Shown here: one piece after another, positions 33,204 through 40,963 of the stretch
Layout of the letters: every line of letters begins with the position of its first letter
Position numbering within the stretch: position 1 is the stretch's first letter
Made by a program: the position numbers and the translations under genes
Assembly: GCA_035192965.1 (NCBI GenBank)
Contig: CP136571.1
Coordinates: forward strand, 702,501 to 766,500
Length of the DNA: 64,000 nt
DNA from: Fuscovulum sp.
GTDB lineage: Bacteria > Pseudomonadota > Alphaproteobacteria > Rhodobacterales > Rhodobacteraceae
Direction of reading: 5' to 3'
The notes under the pieces: generated by a model
The model's database searches: none
Told to the model about the DNA's origin: nothing
Seen by the model: the letters and a program-made list of their open reading frames with translations, nothing else

Positions 33204-35707
33204 GCCTCGCTTGGACGATTGCCCGGCGCGAGTTGCGCGGCGGGTTGAAGGGGTTTCGCGTGTTCCTCGCCTGTCTGGCGCTGGGGGTGGCGGCGATTGC
33301 CGGGGTGGGCATGGTGCGCGCGGCGATCCAGCAGGGGCTGGAGGATCAAGGCGCGGTGCTGCTGGGCGGCGATGCGCAGATGGAGTTTACCTATCGTTTC
33401 GCCACGCCCGAGGAACGGGCCTGGATGGACGGCATCGCAGACCGCGTGTCGGAGATCGTGGATTTCCGGTCGATGGCGGTGGTGGGCGAGGAAACCGCGC
33501 TGACGCAGATCAAGGCGGTGGATGACGCCTATCCGTTGCTGGGCGCGCTGGAGCTTGAGGCCGGAACGCTGGCCGAAGCGCTGGCGGTGCAGGATGGGGC
33601 GCCCGGTGCGGTGATGGACAAGGTGCTGGTGGATCGGCTGGGGCTGACCCCCGGTGACAGGTTCCGGCTGGGTGTGAAGGAATTCCGGCTGGGCGCGGTG
33701 CTGTTGCGCGAGCCGGACAGCGCCAATGGCGGCTTTTCACTGGGGCCGCGCACGATTGTGCGGACGGCCGATCTGGCGGGGTCGGGGTTGCTGGAACCCG
33801 GATCGCTGTTTGAAACGGAATACCGGCTGGTGCTGCCGCCGGGCACGGACCTTGCCGCTATGGAGCGACGGGCAGAGGCAGAGTTTGCCAATGCCGGGAT
33901 GGGCTGGGATGACAGCCGCCGCGCCGCGCCGGGGGTGGAGCGGTTTGTCGAACGGATCGGGTCTTTCCTGATTCTGGTTGGGATTGCCGGGTTGGCCGTG
34001 GGCGGCGTGGGCGTGCAGGCGGCCGTGCGGGCCTATCTGGATGGCAAGGTGGCGACGATTGCCACGCTGAAAACGCTGGGTGCCGAAGGGCGGCTGATTT
34101 TCCGCATCTACCTTTTGCAGATTGCGGTTCTGGCAGGGGTCGGCGTGGTGCTGGGCCTGTTGTTGGGGGCGGGTTTGCCCATTCTGTTCGGCGGGGTGAT
34201 CGAGGCGGCGCTGCCTTTCCCGGCAGAGATCGGGCTGTATCCCATGCCGTTGATGGAGGCGGCCTTTTATGGGTTGGTGACGGCGTTCCTGTTCACTCTG
34301 TGGCCGCTGGCGCGGACCGAAGGGGTGCGGGCGGCAGCGTTGTATCGTGGGGCGGGGCGGGGCGGTTGGCCTGTGGCGCGGCATCTGTGGGCGATTGCAG
34401 CGCTGGCCGTGCTGCTGGTGGGCGGCGCGGTATGGTTTTCGGGAACATGGGAGCTGACGCTGGGTTCGGCGGGCGGTGTGATCGGCGCGCTGTTGGTGCT
34501 GGCGCTGGCGGCAATCGGGCTGCGCTGGGGTGCAAGGGCGGCGGCGCGGGCCGGGTTGGCGCGGGGGCGGGTGCCGCTGCGCATGGCGCTGGCCGCGATT
34601 GGCGGGCCGCGCGAAGAGGCGGGGGCGGTGATCCTGTCGCTGGGGCTGGGGCTTTCGGTGCTGGCGGCGGTGGGGCAGATCGATTCCAACCTGCGGTCGG
34701 CGATTGAAACCGATCTGCCGGAACGCGCGCCGAGCTATTTCTTTGTCGATATCCAACCCGACCAGATCGAGGGCTTTCTGGCGCGGGTCGAGGGTGACCC
34801 TGCGGTGAGCAAGGTGGAAAGCGCACCGATGCTGCGCGCGGTGCTGACCCAGATCAACGGTCGACCTGCGAAAGAGGTGGCCGGCGAGCATTGGGTGGTG
34901 CGGGGCGACCGGGGGATCACCTATGCCACCCAGCCGCAGGAAAACGCGCAGGTGGTGGCGGGCGAGTGGTGGCCCGAAGATTACACGGGGCCTGCGCAGG
35001 TGTCCTTTGCCGCCGAGGAGGCCGAGGAGATCGGGCTGAAGCTGGGGGATGAGTTGGTGGTCAATGTGTTGGGCCGCGACATCCCGGCGACGATCACCAG
35101 TTTCCGGCAGGTGGATTTTTCCAGCGCGGGGATGGGGTTCGTGATGACGATGAACCCAACCGCGCTGCAAGGGGCGCCGCATACGTTCATTTCCACAGTC
35201 TATGCCGAGGAAGAGGCCGAGGCGGCGATCCTGCGGGATGTGTCGAAGGCCTATCCCAACGTGACCGCCATCCGCATCCGCGAGGCGATTGACCGCGTGA
35301 CCGAGGCGCTGGAGGCGATTGCCACGGCAACGGCCTGGGCTGCGGCAGCGACGCTGGTGACCGGGTTCGTCGTGCTGATCGGTGCGGCGGCGGCGGGGGA
35401 GCGGGCGCGCGTCTATGAGGCGGCGGTGCTGAAGACGCTGGGGGCGACGCGGGGGAAGATTCTGGCCAGTTTTGCGCTGCGGTCGGCGCTGATGGGGGCG
35501 GCGGCGGGCGTGGTGGCGATTGTTGCGGGGGGCATTGCCGGATGGGCGGTGATGGTTTTCGTGATGGAGGCGAGTTACCGGTTCGAGCCGGTATCGGCCT
35601 TTGCCATCGTGCTGGGCGGGGTGTTGGCCACCATGGCGGCGGGGCTTTTGTTCGCGCTGCGCCCACTGGCGGCGCGTCCGGCGCAGGTGTTGCGGTCACA
35701 GGAATAG
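33200..35707 (+). CDS. FtsX-like ABC permease (YbbP type)
   Basis: 835 residues. An N-terminal span (FRVFLACLALGVAAIAGVGMV, about 17-37) precedes a periplasmic MacB-like core domain. Central and C-terminal FtsX membrane blocks follow (LILVGIAGLAVGGVGVQAAVRAYLDGK about 255; TLVTGFVVLIGAAAAGERARVYEAAVLKTLGATRG about 720), ten spans in all. With the preceding ATPase it forms a YbbAP-type complex, probably extruding or releasing a lipid-linked or hydrophobic compound; the substrate is not known from sequence. Confidence 0.9.
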   Translation: MSLAWTIARRELRGGLKGFRVFLACLALGVAAIAGVGMVRAAIQQGLEDQGAVLLGGDAQMEFTYRFATPEERAWMDGIADRVSEIVDFRSMAVVGEETALTQIKAVDDAYPLLGALELEAGTLAEALAVQDGAPGAVMDKVLVDRLGLTPGDRFRLGVKEFRLGAVLLREPDSANGGFSLGPRTIVRTADLAGSGLLEPGSLFETEYRLVLPPGTDLAAMERRAEAEFANAGMGWDDSRRAAPGVERFVERIGSFLILVGIAGLAVGGVGVQAAVRAYLDGKVATIATLKTLGAEGRLIFRIYLLQIAVLAGVGVVLGLLLGAGLPILFGGVIEAALPFPAEIGLYPMPLMEAAFYGLVTAFLFTLWPLARTEGVRAAALYRGAGRGGWPVARHLWAIAALAVLLVGGAVWFSGTWELTLGSAGGVIGALLVLALAAIGLRWGARAAARAGLARGRVPLRMALAAIGGPREEAGAVILSLGLGLSVLAAVGQIDSNLRSAIETDLPERAPSYFFVDIQPDQIEGFLARVEGDPAVSKVESAPMLRAVLTQINGRPAKEVAGEHWVVRGDRGITYATQPQENAQVVAGEWWPEDYTGPAQVSFAAEEAEEIGLKLGDELVVNVLGRDIPATITSFRQVDFSSAGMGFVMTMNPTALQGAPHTFISTVYAEEEAEAAILRDVSKAYPNVTAIRIREAIDRVTEALEAIATATAWAAAATLVTGFVVLIGAAAAGERARVYEAAVLKTLGATRGKILASFALRSALMGAAAGVVAIVAGGIAGWAVMVFVMEASYRFEPVSAFAIVLGGVLATMAAGLLFALRPLAARPAQVLRSQE

Positions 35708-35747
35708 GGGTGCGGCCCTGACGATCTTCGTCAGTCGGACGCGTTCA

Positions 35748-35795
35748 TGTGGAACATTCCGGTTGAACCGGGGATGAATTGGAATAGAAGTTCCG
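35748..35795. promoter_or_regulatory. Cluster of inverted repeats upstream of the SDR-iolG pair
   Basis: CCGGTT-G-AACCGG is a perfect 13-nt palindrome at 35759-35771. GGAA-CA-TTCC (35751-35760) overlaps its left edge and GGAA-N6-TTCC (35781-35794) follows. The group sits 35-80 nt before the SDR start and looks like a repressor operator, for example of a LacI- or RpiR-type sugar regulator. No regulator gene is adjacent. Confidence 0.45.
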
Positions 35796-35828
35796 TTTTG
35801 AGGGACATGCTGTTCCATGGGGGGGATC

Positions 35829-36611
35829 ATGCCGGATCATTCGGGAACCGTGGCCGTTGTCACCGGCGGGGCGCAGGGGTTGGGTCTGGCCATTGCCGAG
35901 CGGCTGGTGGCAGACGGCTGCCGCAAGCTGGTGATTTCGGGCCGCAACGTGACCAAGGGCGAGGCCGCGGCCGAAGGGTTGCGCGCAAAGGGCGCGGATG
36001 TGCGCTTCTTGCCTGCCGACATGAAGGATGCGGGCGAGGCGGTGGAACTGGTGGAGCGGGCGCTGAAGCGGTTCGGGCCGGTGAATGCGCTGGTGAATTC
36101 GGCGGCATCCACGGCGCGGGGGTCCATTCTGGATACCACGCCGGAGGGGTGGGACGAATTGATGGACACCAATGCCAAGGGGCCGTTCTTTGCGTTGCAG
36201 CGCTTTGCGCAGGCGGCGGTGGTTGCGGGCCATCCGGCAGCGGCGGTGAACATCGTGACGATGAGCAGCCATTGCGGGCAATCGTTTCTGGCGGGCTATG
36301 CGGCCAGCAAGGCGGCGCTGGCCAATATCACCAAGAACAGTGCCAATGCGCTGCGGACCCATCGCATCCGGGTGAACGGGGTGAATGTGGGCTGGATGGA
36401 TACGCCGGGCGAAGATGCCATTCAGCGCGGGTTTCATGGATCGGATGATGGCTGGCTGGCACGGGCCGAAGCGGCGCAGCCGTTTGGGATGCTGGTCAAG
36501 CCCGGGCATGTGGCGGGGCTGGTGTCCTATCTTCTGTCGGACGAGTCCGGCGTGATGACCGGGGCGATGGTGGACTTTGACCAGAATGTGAATGGGGCCT
36601 ATGGGGAGTGA
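35829..36611 (+). CDS. Short-chain dehydrogenase/reductase
   Basis: 260 residues. The NAD(P) loop is TGGAQGLG (about 12), the strand-4 motif reads LVNSAAS, and the catalytic set is S in MSSHCGQ plus Y-A-A-S-K (about 157-161), so it should be active, unlike the SDR at 22604. ATG 35829 has GGGGGGG 4 nt upstream; ATG 35817 is an alternative adding four residues. It is transcribed with iolG (47-nt gap), so a sugar or polyol substrate is plausible. Confidence 0.88.
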   Translation: MPDHSGTVAVVTGGAQGLGLAIAERLVADGCRKLVISGRNVTKGEAAAEGLRAKGADVRFLPADMKDAGEAVELVERALKRFGPVNALVNSAASTARGSILDTTPEGWDELMDTNAKGPFFALQRFAQAAVVAGHPAAAVNIVTMSSHCGQSFLAGYAASKAALANITKNSANALRTHRIRVNGVNVGWMDTPGEDAIQRGFHGSDDGWLARAEAAQPFGMLVKPGHVAGLVSYLLSDESGVMTGAMVDFDQNVNGAYGE

Positions 36612-36658
36612 TCCCCTTTTGGCATGGAAAGGCCCTGAACGGGCGAAGGAGTAGGAAG

Positions 36659-37660
36659 ATGGCGATCAGGTTCGGGCTGCTGGGTGCGGGGCGCATCGGC
36701 AAGGTTCATGCAAAGGCCGTGACGGGCGACGCGCAGGCAAAGCTGGTGGCGGTGGCCGATGCCATGCCGGCGGCGGCACATGCGATTGCCGATCAGTATG
36801 GCTGTGACGTGCGCACGATCGAGGCGATTGAAGCGGCCAAGGATATCGACGCGGTGGTGATCTGCACGCCGACCGATACGCATGCCGATCTGATCGAGCG
36901 GTTCGTGAAAGCGGGCAAGGCCGTGTTCTGCGAAAAGCCCATCGATCTGTCGCTGGCGCGGGTGAAAGCCTGCCTTGAGGTGGTCCGCGCGCATAAGGGC
37001 ACGCTGATGGTGGGCTTCAACCGCCGCTTTGACCCGCATTTCCGCGCCGTGCGGGCCGAGATCGACAAGGGCACCATCGGGGATGTGGAAATGGTGGTCA
37101 TCACCAGCCGCGACCCGGGCGCGCCGCCGGTGGATTACATCAAACGGTCGGGCGGAATTTTCCGCGACATGACCATCCATGATTTCGACATGGCGCGCTT
37201 CCTGCTGGGTGAGGAGATCACCGAGGTGGTGGCGACGGCGGCGGTTCTGGTGGACCCGGCGATTGGCAAGGCGGGGGATTTCGACTCTGTTCAGGTTCTG
37301 CTGAAGACGGCGTCGGGCAAGCAGGCGATGATTTCAAACTCGCGCCGCGCGACCTATGGCTATGACCAGCGGATCGAAGTGCATGGGTCGAAGGGGGCGG
37401 TTTCAGCGGAGAACCAGCGCCCGGTGTCCATCGAGGTGGCGACCGGTTTGGGTTACACCCGCCCGCCGCTGCATGATTTCTTTATGACCCGCTACACCGA
37501 GGCTTATGCGGCCGAGATCGCCACCTTCATCGCGGCGATGGCCGGGACGGGCAAGGCGGAACCGACGGGCGAGGACGGGCTGATCGCGCTGGCGCTGGCC
37601 GATGCGGCGGTAAAGTCGGTGGCCGAAGGGCGCGTGGTGAAGATGGCAGAGGTTCTCTGA
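36659..37660 (+). CDS. iolG: Inositol 2-dehydrogenase (Gfo/Idh/MocA family)
   Basis: 333 residues. An N-terminal Rossmann domain (RFGLLGAGRIGKVHAKAV) is followed by the EKP motif (CEKPIDLSL, lysine about 97) and the IolG-type block RDPGAPPVDYIKRSGGIFRDM, then TIHDFDMARFL with the catalytic Asp/His. It oxidises myo-inositol or a close polyol with NAD+. ATG 36659 has AAGGAGTAGGAAG upstream. The rest of an inositol pathway (iolB-E, iolA) is not in the window. Confidence 0.87.
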   Translation: MAIRFGLLGAGRIGKVHAKAVTGDAQAKLVAVADAMPAAAHAIADQYGCDVRTIEAIEAAKDIDAVVICTPTDTHADLIERFVKAGKAVFCEKPIDLSLARVKACLEVVRAHKGTLMVGFNRRFDPHFRAVRAEIDKGTIGDVEMVVITSRDPGAPPVDYIKRSGGIFRDMTIHDFDMARFLLGEEITEVVATAAVLVDPAIGKAGDFDSVQVLLKTASGKQAMISNSRRATYGYDQRIEVHGSKGAVSAENQRPVSIEVATGLGYTRPPLHDFFMTRYTEAYAAEIATFIAAMAGTGKAEPTGEDGLIALALADAAVKSVAEGRVVKMAEVL

Positions 37661-37681
37661 CATCTGTCTGACGGATGCAGG

Positions 37682-37716
37682 ATGCCGCGCAGGAAACTGC
37701 GCGGCATTTTCATTTT
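37682..37716 (+). terminator. Rho-independent terminator after iolG
   Basis: ATGCCGCGCAG (37682-37692) pairs with CTGCGCGGCAT (37697-37707) around a GAAA tetraloop, followed by TTTTCATTTT. Confidence 0.92.
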
Positions 37717-37795
37717 GGCGCCTTCGTTTACCAAGAACGCGGCGAGGAAGGGGCGCCTGGCATGCGTTTCGGTGCGCTTGCGATCAGGTGGAAAT

Positions 37796-37818
37796 GGGTA
37801 TTTGGGCCAAGGTGAAAT
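37796..37818 (-). repeat. 3'-end-associated dispersed repeat, copy 2
   Basis: Plus-strand GGGTATTTGGGCCAAGGTGA. It lies 87 nt 3' of the minus-strand gene ending at 37905, beyond that gene's terminator hairpin. Differs at two positions from copy 3. Confidence 0.7.
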
Positions 37819-37857
37819 TGGCAGGGTAAGTTCGTTTTCGCTGCGCAGCATTGCGCG

Positions 37858-37885
37858 AAAATGCTGCGGTCTTCGCTGCGCAGCA
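37858..37885 (-). terminator. Terminator of the minus-strand gene 37905-38546
   Basis: On the minus strand TGCTGCG (37885-37879) pairs with CGCAGCA (37868-37862) and is followed by TTTTC. A second stem TTTTCGC/GCGAAAA spans 37835-37861, and CTGCGCAG occurs twice here. Confidence 0.65.
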
Positions 37886-37904
37886 ATTATATAATATCAA
37901 TGGG

Positions 37905-38546
37905 TTAGTTGGTGAGCAGGCTGTAGCTTGCGGCGGCTTCGCTGCGGTTGGTCACGGTGATGGAGAGGGTGGCATTTTCTGGCGGGGTGAAGCTGCACAG
38001 GGCGCGGTCGGAGGGGGCGGTGTCGAGGCAGACGGGGGTGCCGTCGGGCAGAGCGACGGAGAGGTCCAGATTGGATTTGCCATCGCCCAGCAGCCCCACC
38101 TCGGCCAGTGCGGCGGCGAAGAAGGGCAGGGTGTAGACCTGCACCGCGCCGCCCGCGATGCCGCGGGAGGAGCGGATGACGGTAAGGGTGGGGGTGCGCG
38201 TGACCTCGGCCTCTGTTCGGGCGATGAGGTCGGTGGCGAGGTCGTCTTCCTTTGCCAAGGCGCGGGCGGCGGTGAACATGAATTCGGCACCCGGATAGGA
38301 GGCAGGAACGACGTCGCCGGAGGGATCGGGAAGGCGGTCGCTGTCGGTGGCGGTGATGCCGGCGGCAAGGCGGGCGGCAGCGAGGATGGCGAGCGGATCC
38401 TTGCGCGCGAGGCCCAGATCAAGCAGCGCCTGCGCGGCCATGAGTTGCGCCACGGCCCCGGCATCGCGGGGCGGCTGCGGTGCGGTTTCCTGCGCCGTTG
38501 CGGGGGCGGCGAGGATGGCCAGAAGGGCGGCGGTGAGCAGGCGCAT
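37905..38546 (-). CDS. Secreted protein of unknown function
   Basis: 213 residues. Signal peptide MRLLTAALLAILAAPATAQ, then a mostly helical Ala-rich domain (AVAQLMAAQALLDLGLARKDPLAILAAARLAAG) and a C-terminal beta domain (TLTVIRSSRGIAGGAVQVYTLPFF; NATLSITVTNRSEAAASYSLLTN) resembling pre-peptidase-type beta domains. Two cysteines (VCLDTAPSDRALC) could pair. ATG 38546 is fixed by the signal peptide; the frame further upstream is antisense to argE. No family assigned. Confidence 0.65.
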   Translation of the reverse strand: MRLLTAALLAILAAPATAQETAPQPPRDAGAVAQLMAAQALLDLGLARKDPLAILAAARLAAGITATDSDRLPDPSGDVVPASYPGAEFMFTAARALAKEDDLATDLIARTEAEVTRTPTLTVIRSSRGIAGGAVQVYTLPFFAAALAEVGLLGDGKSNLDLSVALPDGTPVCLDTAPSDRALCSFTPPENATLSITVTNRSEAAASYSLLTN

Positions 38547-38668
38547 GGGAATCGCTTTCGTCAGGGTCTGACCCTGTTTTGCACCGGGGCAGGGGTGGGG
38601 GGAAGGGGCGGGCCTTCCGCTTGGCGCGCTTATGCGATTAGGTGACGGCGCCAATGGAGGACTGCCCG

Positions 38669-39823
38669 ATGGATGCGCGTGCGATACTGGAACGGCTGAT
38701 CGCCTTTGACACGGTGAGCGACCGGCCCAACCGGGCGCTGATGGATTGGGTGGCAGGCGTGCTGGCCGGGGCGGGGATAGAGGCGGTGCTGATCCCGGAT
38801 GCGGGCGGCGGGAAGGCCAATCTCTATGCCACGGTGGGGCCTGCGGATGTGGGCGGGGTGATGCTGTCAGGGCATACGGATGTGGTCCCCGTTGAAGGGC
38901 AGGCCTGGACGCGGCCGCCATTTGAACTGACCGAGGGCGAGGGGCGGCTATTCGGGCGCGGGACGGCGGATATGAAGGGTTTTGTCGCCTGTGCGGTGGC
39001 GGCCATGCTGGGCGCGGCGCGGCGGGATTTGCGCGTGCCGCTGCATCTGGCGCTGTCCTATGACGAGGAGATCGGCTGCATGGGCGTGCGGTCGATGATC
39101 GAGATGCTGGAAGGCGCGCCGGTGCGGCCGCGCATGTGCATCGTGGGGGAGCCCACAGGGATGGCCGTGGCGACGGGGCATAAGGGCAAGGTCGCCTTGC
39201 GGGCGACCTGCGTGGGGCGCGAGGGGCATTCGGCGCTGGCGCCGCTGGCGTTGAACGCGCTGCATCTGGCGGCGGATTTCGTGGGTGTGCTGCGCGGTGT
39301 GCAGGCGCGGGTGGTGTCTGAGGGGATGCGGGACGGGGATTATGACGTGCCCTACACCACGCTGCATGTGGGCAAGATGGCGGGCGGGGTGCAGGTGAAT
39401 ATTGTGCCGCAGACGGCAGTGGCGGATTGGGAGATCCGGTCCCTGGCTGGGGAGGATGTGGCGGGGCTGATCGAGGAGGTTCGTGCGGGATGCGCGGCGG
39501 TGGTGGCACCCTTGCGGGCGGAGTTCCCCGAGGCAGATATCCGGATCGAGCGGCTGTGGGATTATCCCGGGTTGGGGACGCCGTCGGATGCGGAGGTGGT
39601 GAATTTCGTGAAGGGCCTGACCGGGGCGAATGGGACGATCAAGGTGGCCTTTGGCACGGAAGGCGGATTGTTCGACGCGCGGCTGGGGGTGCCCACGGTG
39701 ATTTGCGGACCGGGGTCGATGGCGCAGGGGCACAAGCCGGATGAATATGTGAGCGTGGAGCAGATGGCGCGCTGCGAGGCAATGCTGGCGGCGCTGGTCA
39801 CGGCCTGCGAGGCGGGGTTCTGA
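38669..39823 (+). CDS. argE: Acetylornithine deacetylase (M20 family)
   Basis: 384 residues. M20 metallopeptidase fold: metal ligands in LSGHTDVVPVEG (His/Asp), GRGTADMKGF (bridging Asp), YDEEIGCMGV (catalytic Glu plus ligand), EPTGMAVATGHKG and the C-terminal PGSMAQGHKPDEYV (His). It releases ornithine from N-acetylornithine in arginine synthesis. ATG 38669 has GGAGG 8 nt upstream; GTG 38642 and ATG 38654 are less likely. The last bases overlap mnmH. Confidence 0.88.
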   Translation: MDARAILERLIAFDTVSDRPNRALMDWVAGVLAGAGIEAVLIPDAGGGKANLYATVGPADVGGVMLSGHTDVVPVEGQAWTRPPFELTEGEGRLFGRGTADMKGFVACAVAAMLGAARRDLRVPLHLALSYDEEIGCMGVRSMIEMLEGAPVRPRMCIVGEPTGMAVATGHKGKVALRATCVGREGHSALAPLALNALHLAADFVGVLRGVQARVVSEGMRDGDYDVPYTTLHVGKMAGGVQVNIVPQTAVADWEIRSLAGEDVAGLIEEVRAGCAAVVAPLRAEFPEADIRIERLWDYPGLGTPSDAEVVNFVKGLTGANGTIKVAFGTEGGLFDARLGVPTVICGPGSMAQGHKPDEYVSVEQMARCEAMLAALVTACEAGF

Positions 39824-40863
39824 TGGTGGTGAAGCTGGACAGTCTGGCCGATGTGCTGGCGCTGGGGTTCGATGACATCATCGATGTGCGCGCGCCTGCG
39901 GAATGGGCCGAGGACCATATCCCCGGCGCGATATCGCTGCCGGTGCTGGATGATGCCGAGCGGGCGCGGGTGGGGACGATCTACAAGCAGGTGAGCCCCT
40001 TTACCGCGCGCAAGGTGGGCGCGGCGCTGGTGGCCAAGAATGCCGCCGCGCATCTGGAAGGACCGCTGGCCGACAAGCCGGGGGGGTGGCAGCCCTTGGT
40101 CTATTGCTGGCGCGGTGGGCAGCGGTCGGGGAGTTTTGCGTCGATCCTGAGCCAGATCGGCTGGCGCGTGGAGGTGGTGCAGGGCGGATACAAAAGCTGG
40201 CGGCGGCTGGTGGTGGAGGCGCTGTATGACCAGCCGTTCGCGCATCGGTTGATGGTGCTGGACGGCAATACCGGAACGGCCAAGACCGAGGTGCTGGCCC
40301 TGCTGGCGGCGCGGGGCGTGCAGGTGGTGGATCTGGAGGGGTTGGCCAATCATCGCGGATCGCTGTTCGGCCATATGGGAGAACAGCCGAGCCAGAAGGC
40401 ATTTGAGGGGCGGCTGGCGCTGGCGCTGGCGCGGCTGGACCCAAGCCGCCCGGTCGTGGTGGAGGCCGAGAGCGCGAAGGTGGGTGAGTGCCGCCTGCCG
40501 CCCAAGCTGTGGCGGGCGATGGTGACGGCGCCGCGGATTTCGATCGAGGCCCCGCGCGCGGCGCGGGCGAAATATCTGGTGCGCGCCTATGCCGATCTGG
40601 TGGCGGATGTGGCGCGGCTGGATGCGGTGGTGGCGTCGCTGGCGCCCGCCCATCCGCGCGAAGTGATTGCCGAGTGGCGGGCGATGGCGGCGGCGGGGGC
40701 GTTTGTCGATCTGGCCGAGGGGTTGATGGCGCGGCACTATGACCCGCGCTATGGCAAGCACCGCGCGCGAATGGAGGTGCCGGTGACGGAGGTGGCGGTG
40801 GAGGCGTTGGACGATCTGGAATCGCTGACCGACCGGATTGCGGGGTTGATCGCGGCCTATTGA
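39823..40863 (+). CDS. mnmH: tRNA 2-selenouridine synthase
   Basis: 346 residues. An N-terminal rhodanese domain carries the active cysteine in VYCWRGGQRSGSFA (about 95). A P-loop domain follows with GNTGTAKTEVL (about 147-157) and LEGLANHRGSLFGHMG. MnmH replaces sulfur by selenium at the wobble 2-thiouridine of tRNAs for Lys, Glu and Gln, using selenophosphate. ATG overlaps the argE stop (TGATG). The donor enzyme SelD is encoded 1.5 kb downstream as a fusion. Confidence 0.93.
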   Translation: MVVKLDSLADVLALGFDDIIDVRAPAEWAEDHIPGAISLPVLDDAERARVGTIYKQVSPFTARKVGAALVAKNAAAHLEGPLADKPGGWQPLVYCWRGGQRSGSFASILSQIGWRVEVVQGGYKSWRRLVVEALYDQPFAHRLMVLDGNTGTAKTEVLALLAARGVQVVDLEGLANHRGSLFGHMGEQPSQKAFEGRLALALARLDPSRPVVVEAESAKVGECRLPPKLWRAMVTAPRISIEAPRAARAKYLVRAYADLVADVARLDAVVASLAPAHPREVIAEWRAMAAAGAFVDLAEGLMARHYDPRYGKHRARMEVPVTEVAVEALDDLESLTDRIAGLIAAY

Positions 40864-40868
40864 ATTGA

Positions 40869-40932
40869 GCGGGCATGCGCCCGCACGGCTTTTGCCTCGC
40901 CAGCGCGCGTTCGCGCTTGGCTCAGGGTTTTT
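40869..40932 (+). terminator. Stem-loops after mnmH
   Basis: GCGGGC-ATGC-GCCCGC (40869-40884) is followed by a short T-run (40890-40893). A second, bulged stem GCCAGCGCG / CGCGCTTGGC (40899-40921) is followed by TTTTTT at 40927-40932. Confidence 0.6.
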
Positions 40933-40933
40933 T

Positions 40934-40955
40934 GGGTATTTGGGCCAAGATGAAG
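40934..40955 (-). repeat. 3'-end-associated dispersed repeat, copy 3
   Basis: On the minus strand CTTCATCTTGGCCCAAATAC, beginning 8 nt after the rpoN stop (40964). The same string, with one or two changes, follows the minus-strand genes ending at 31504 and 37905. Confidence 0.8.
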
Positions 40956-40963
40956 CGGCGGGG

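Noticed and set aside
33737..35182. 481-codon minus-strand frame opposite the FtsX-like permease
   Set aside because: Shadow of high third-position GC in the plus-strand gene; His/Arg/Gln-rich translation without domains.
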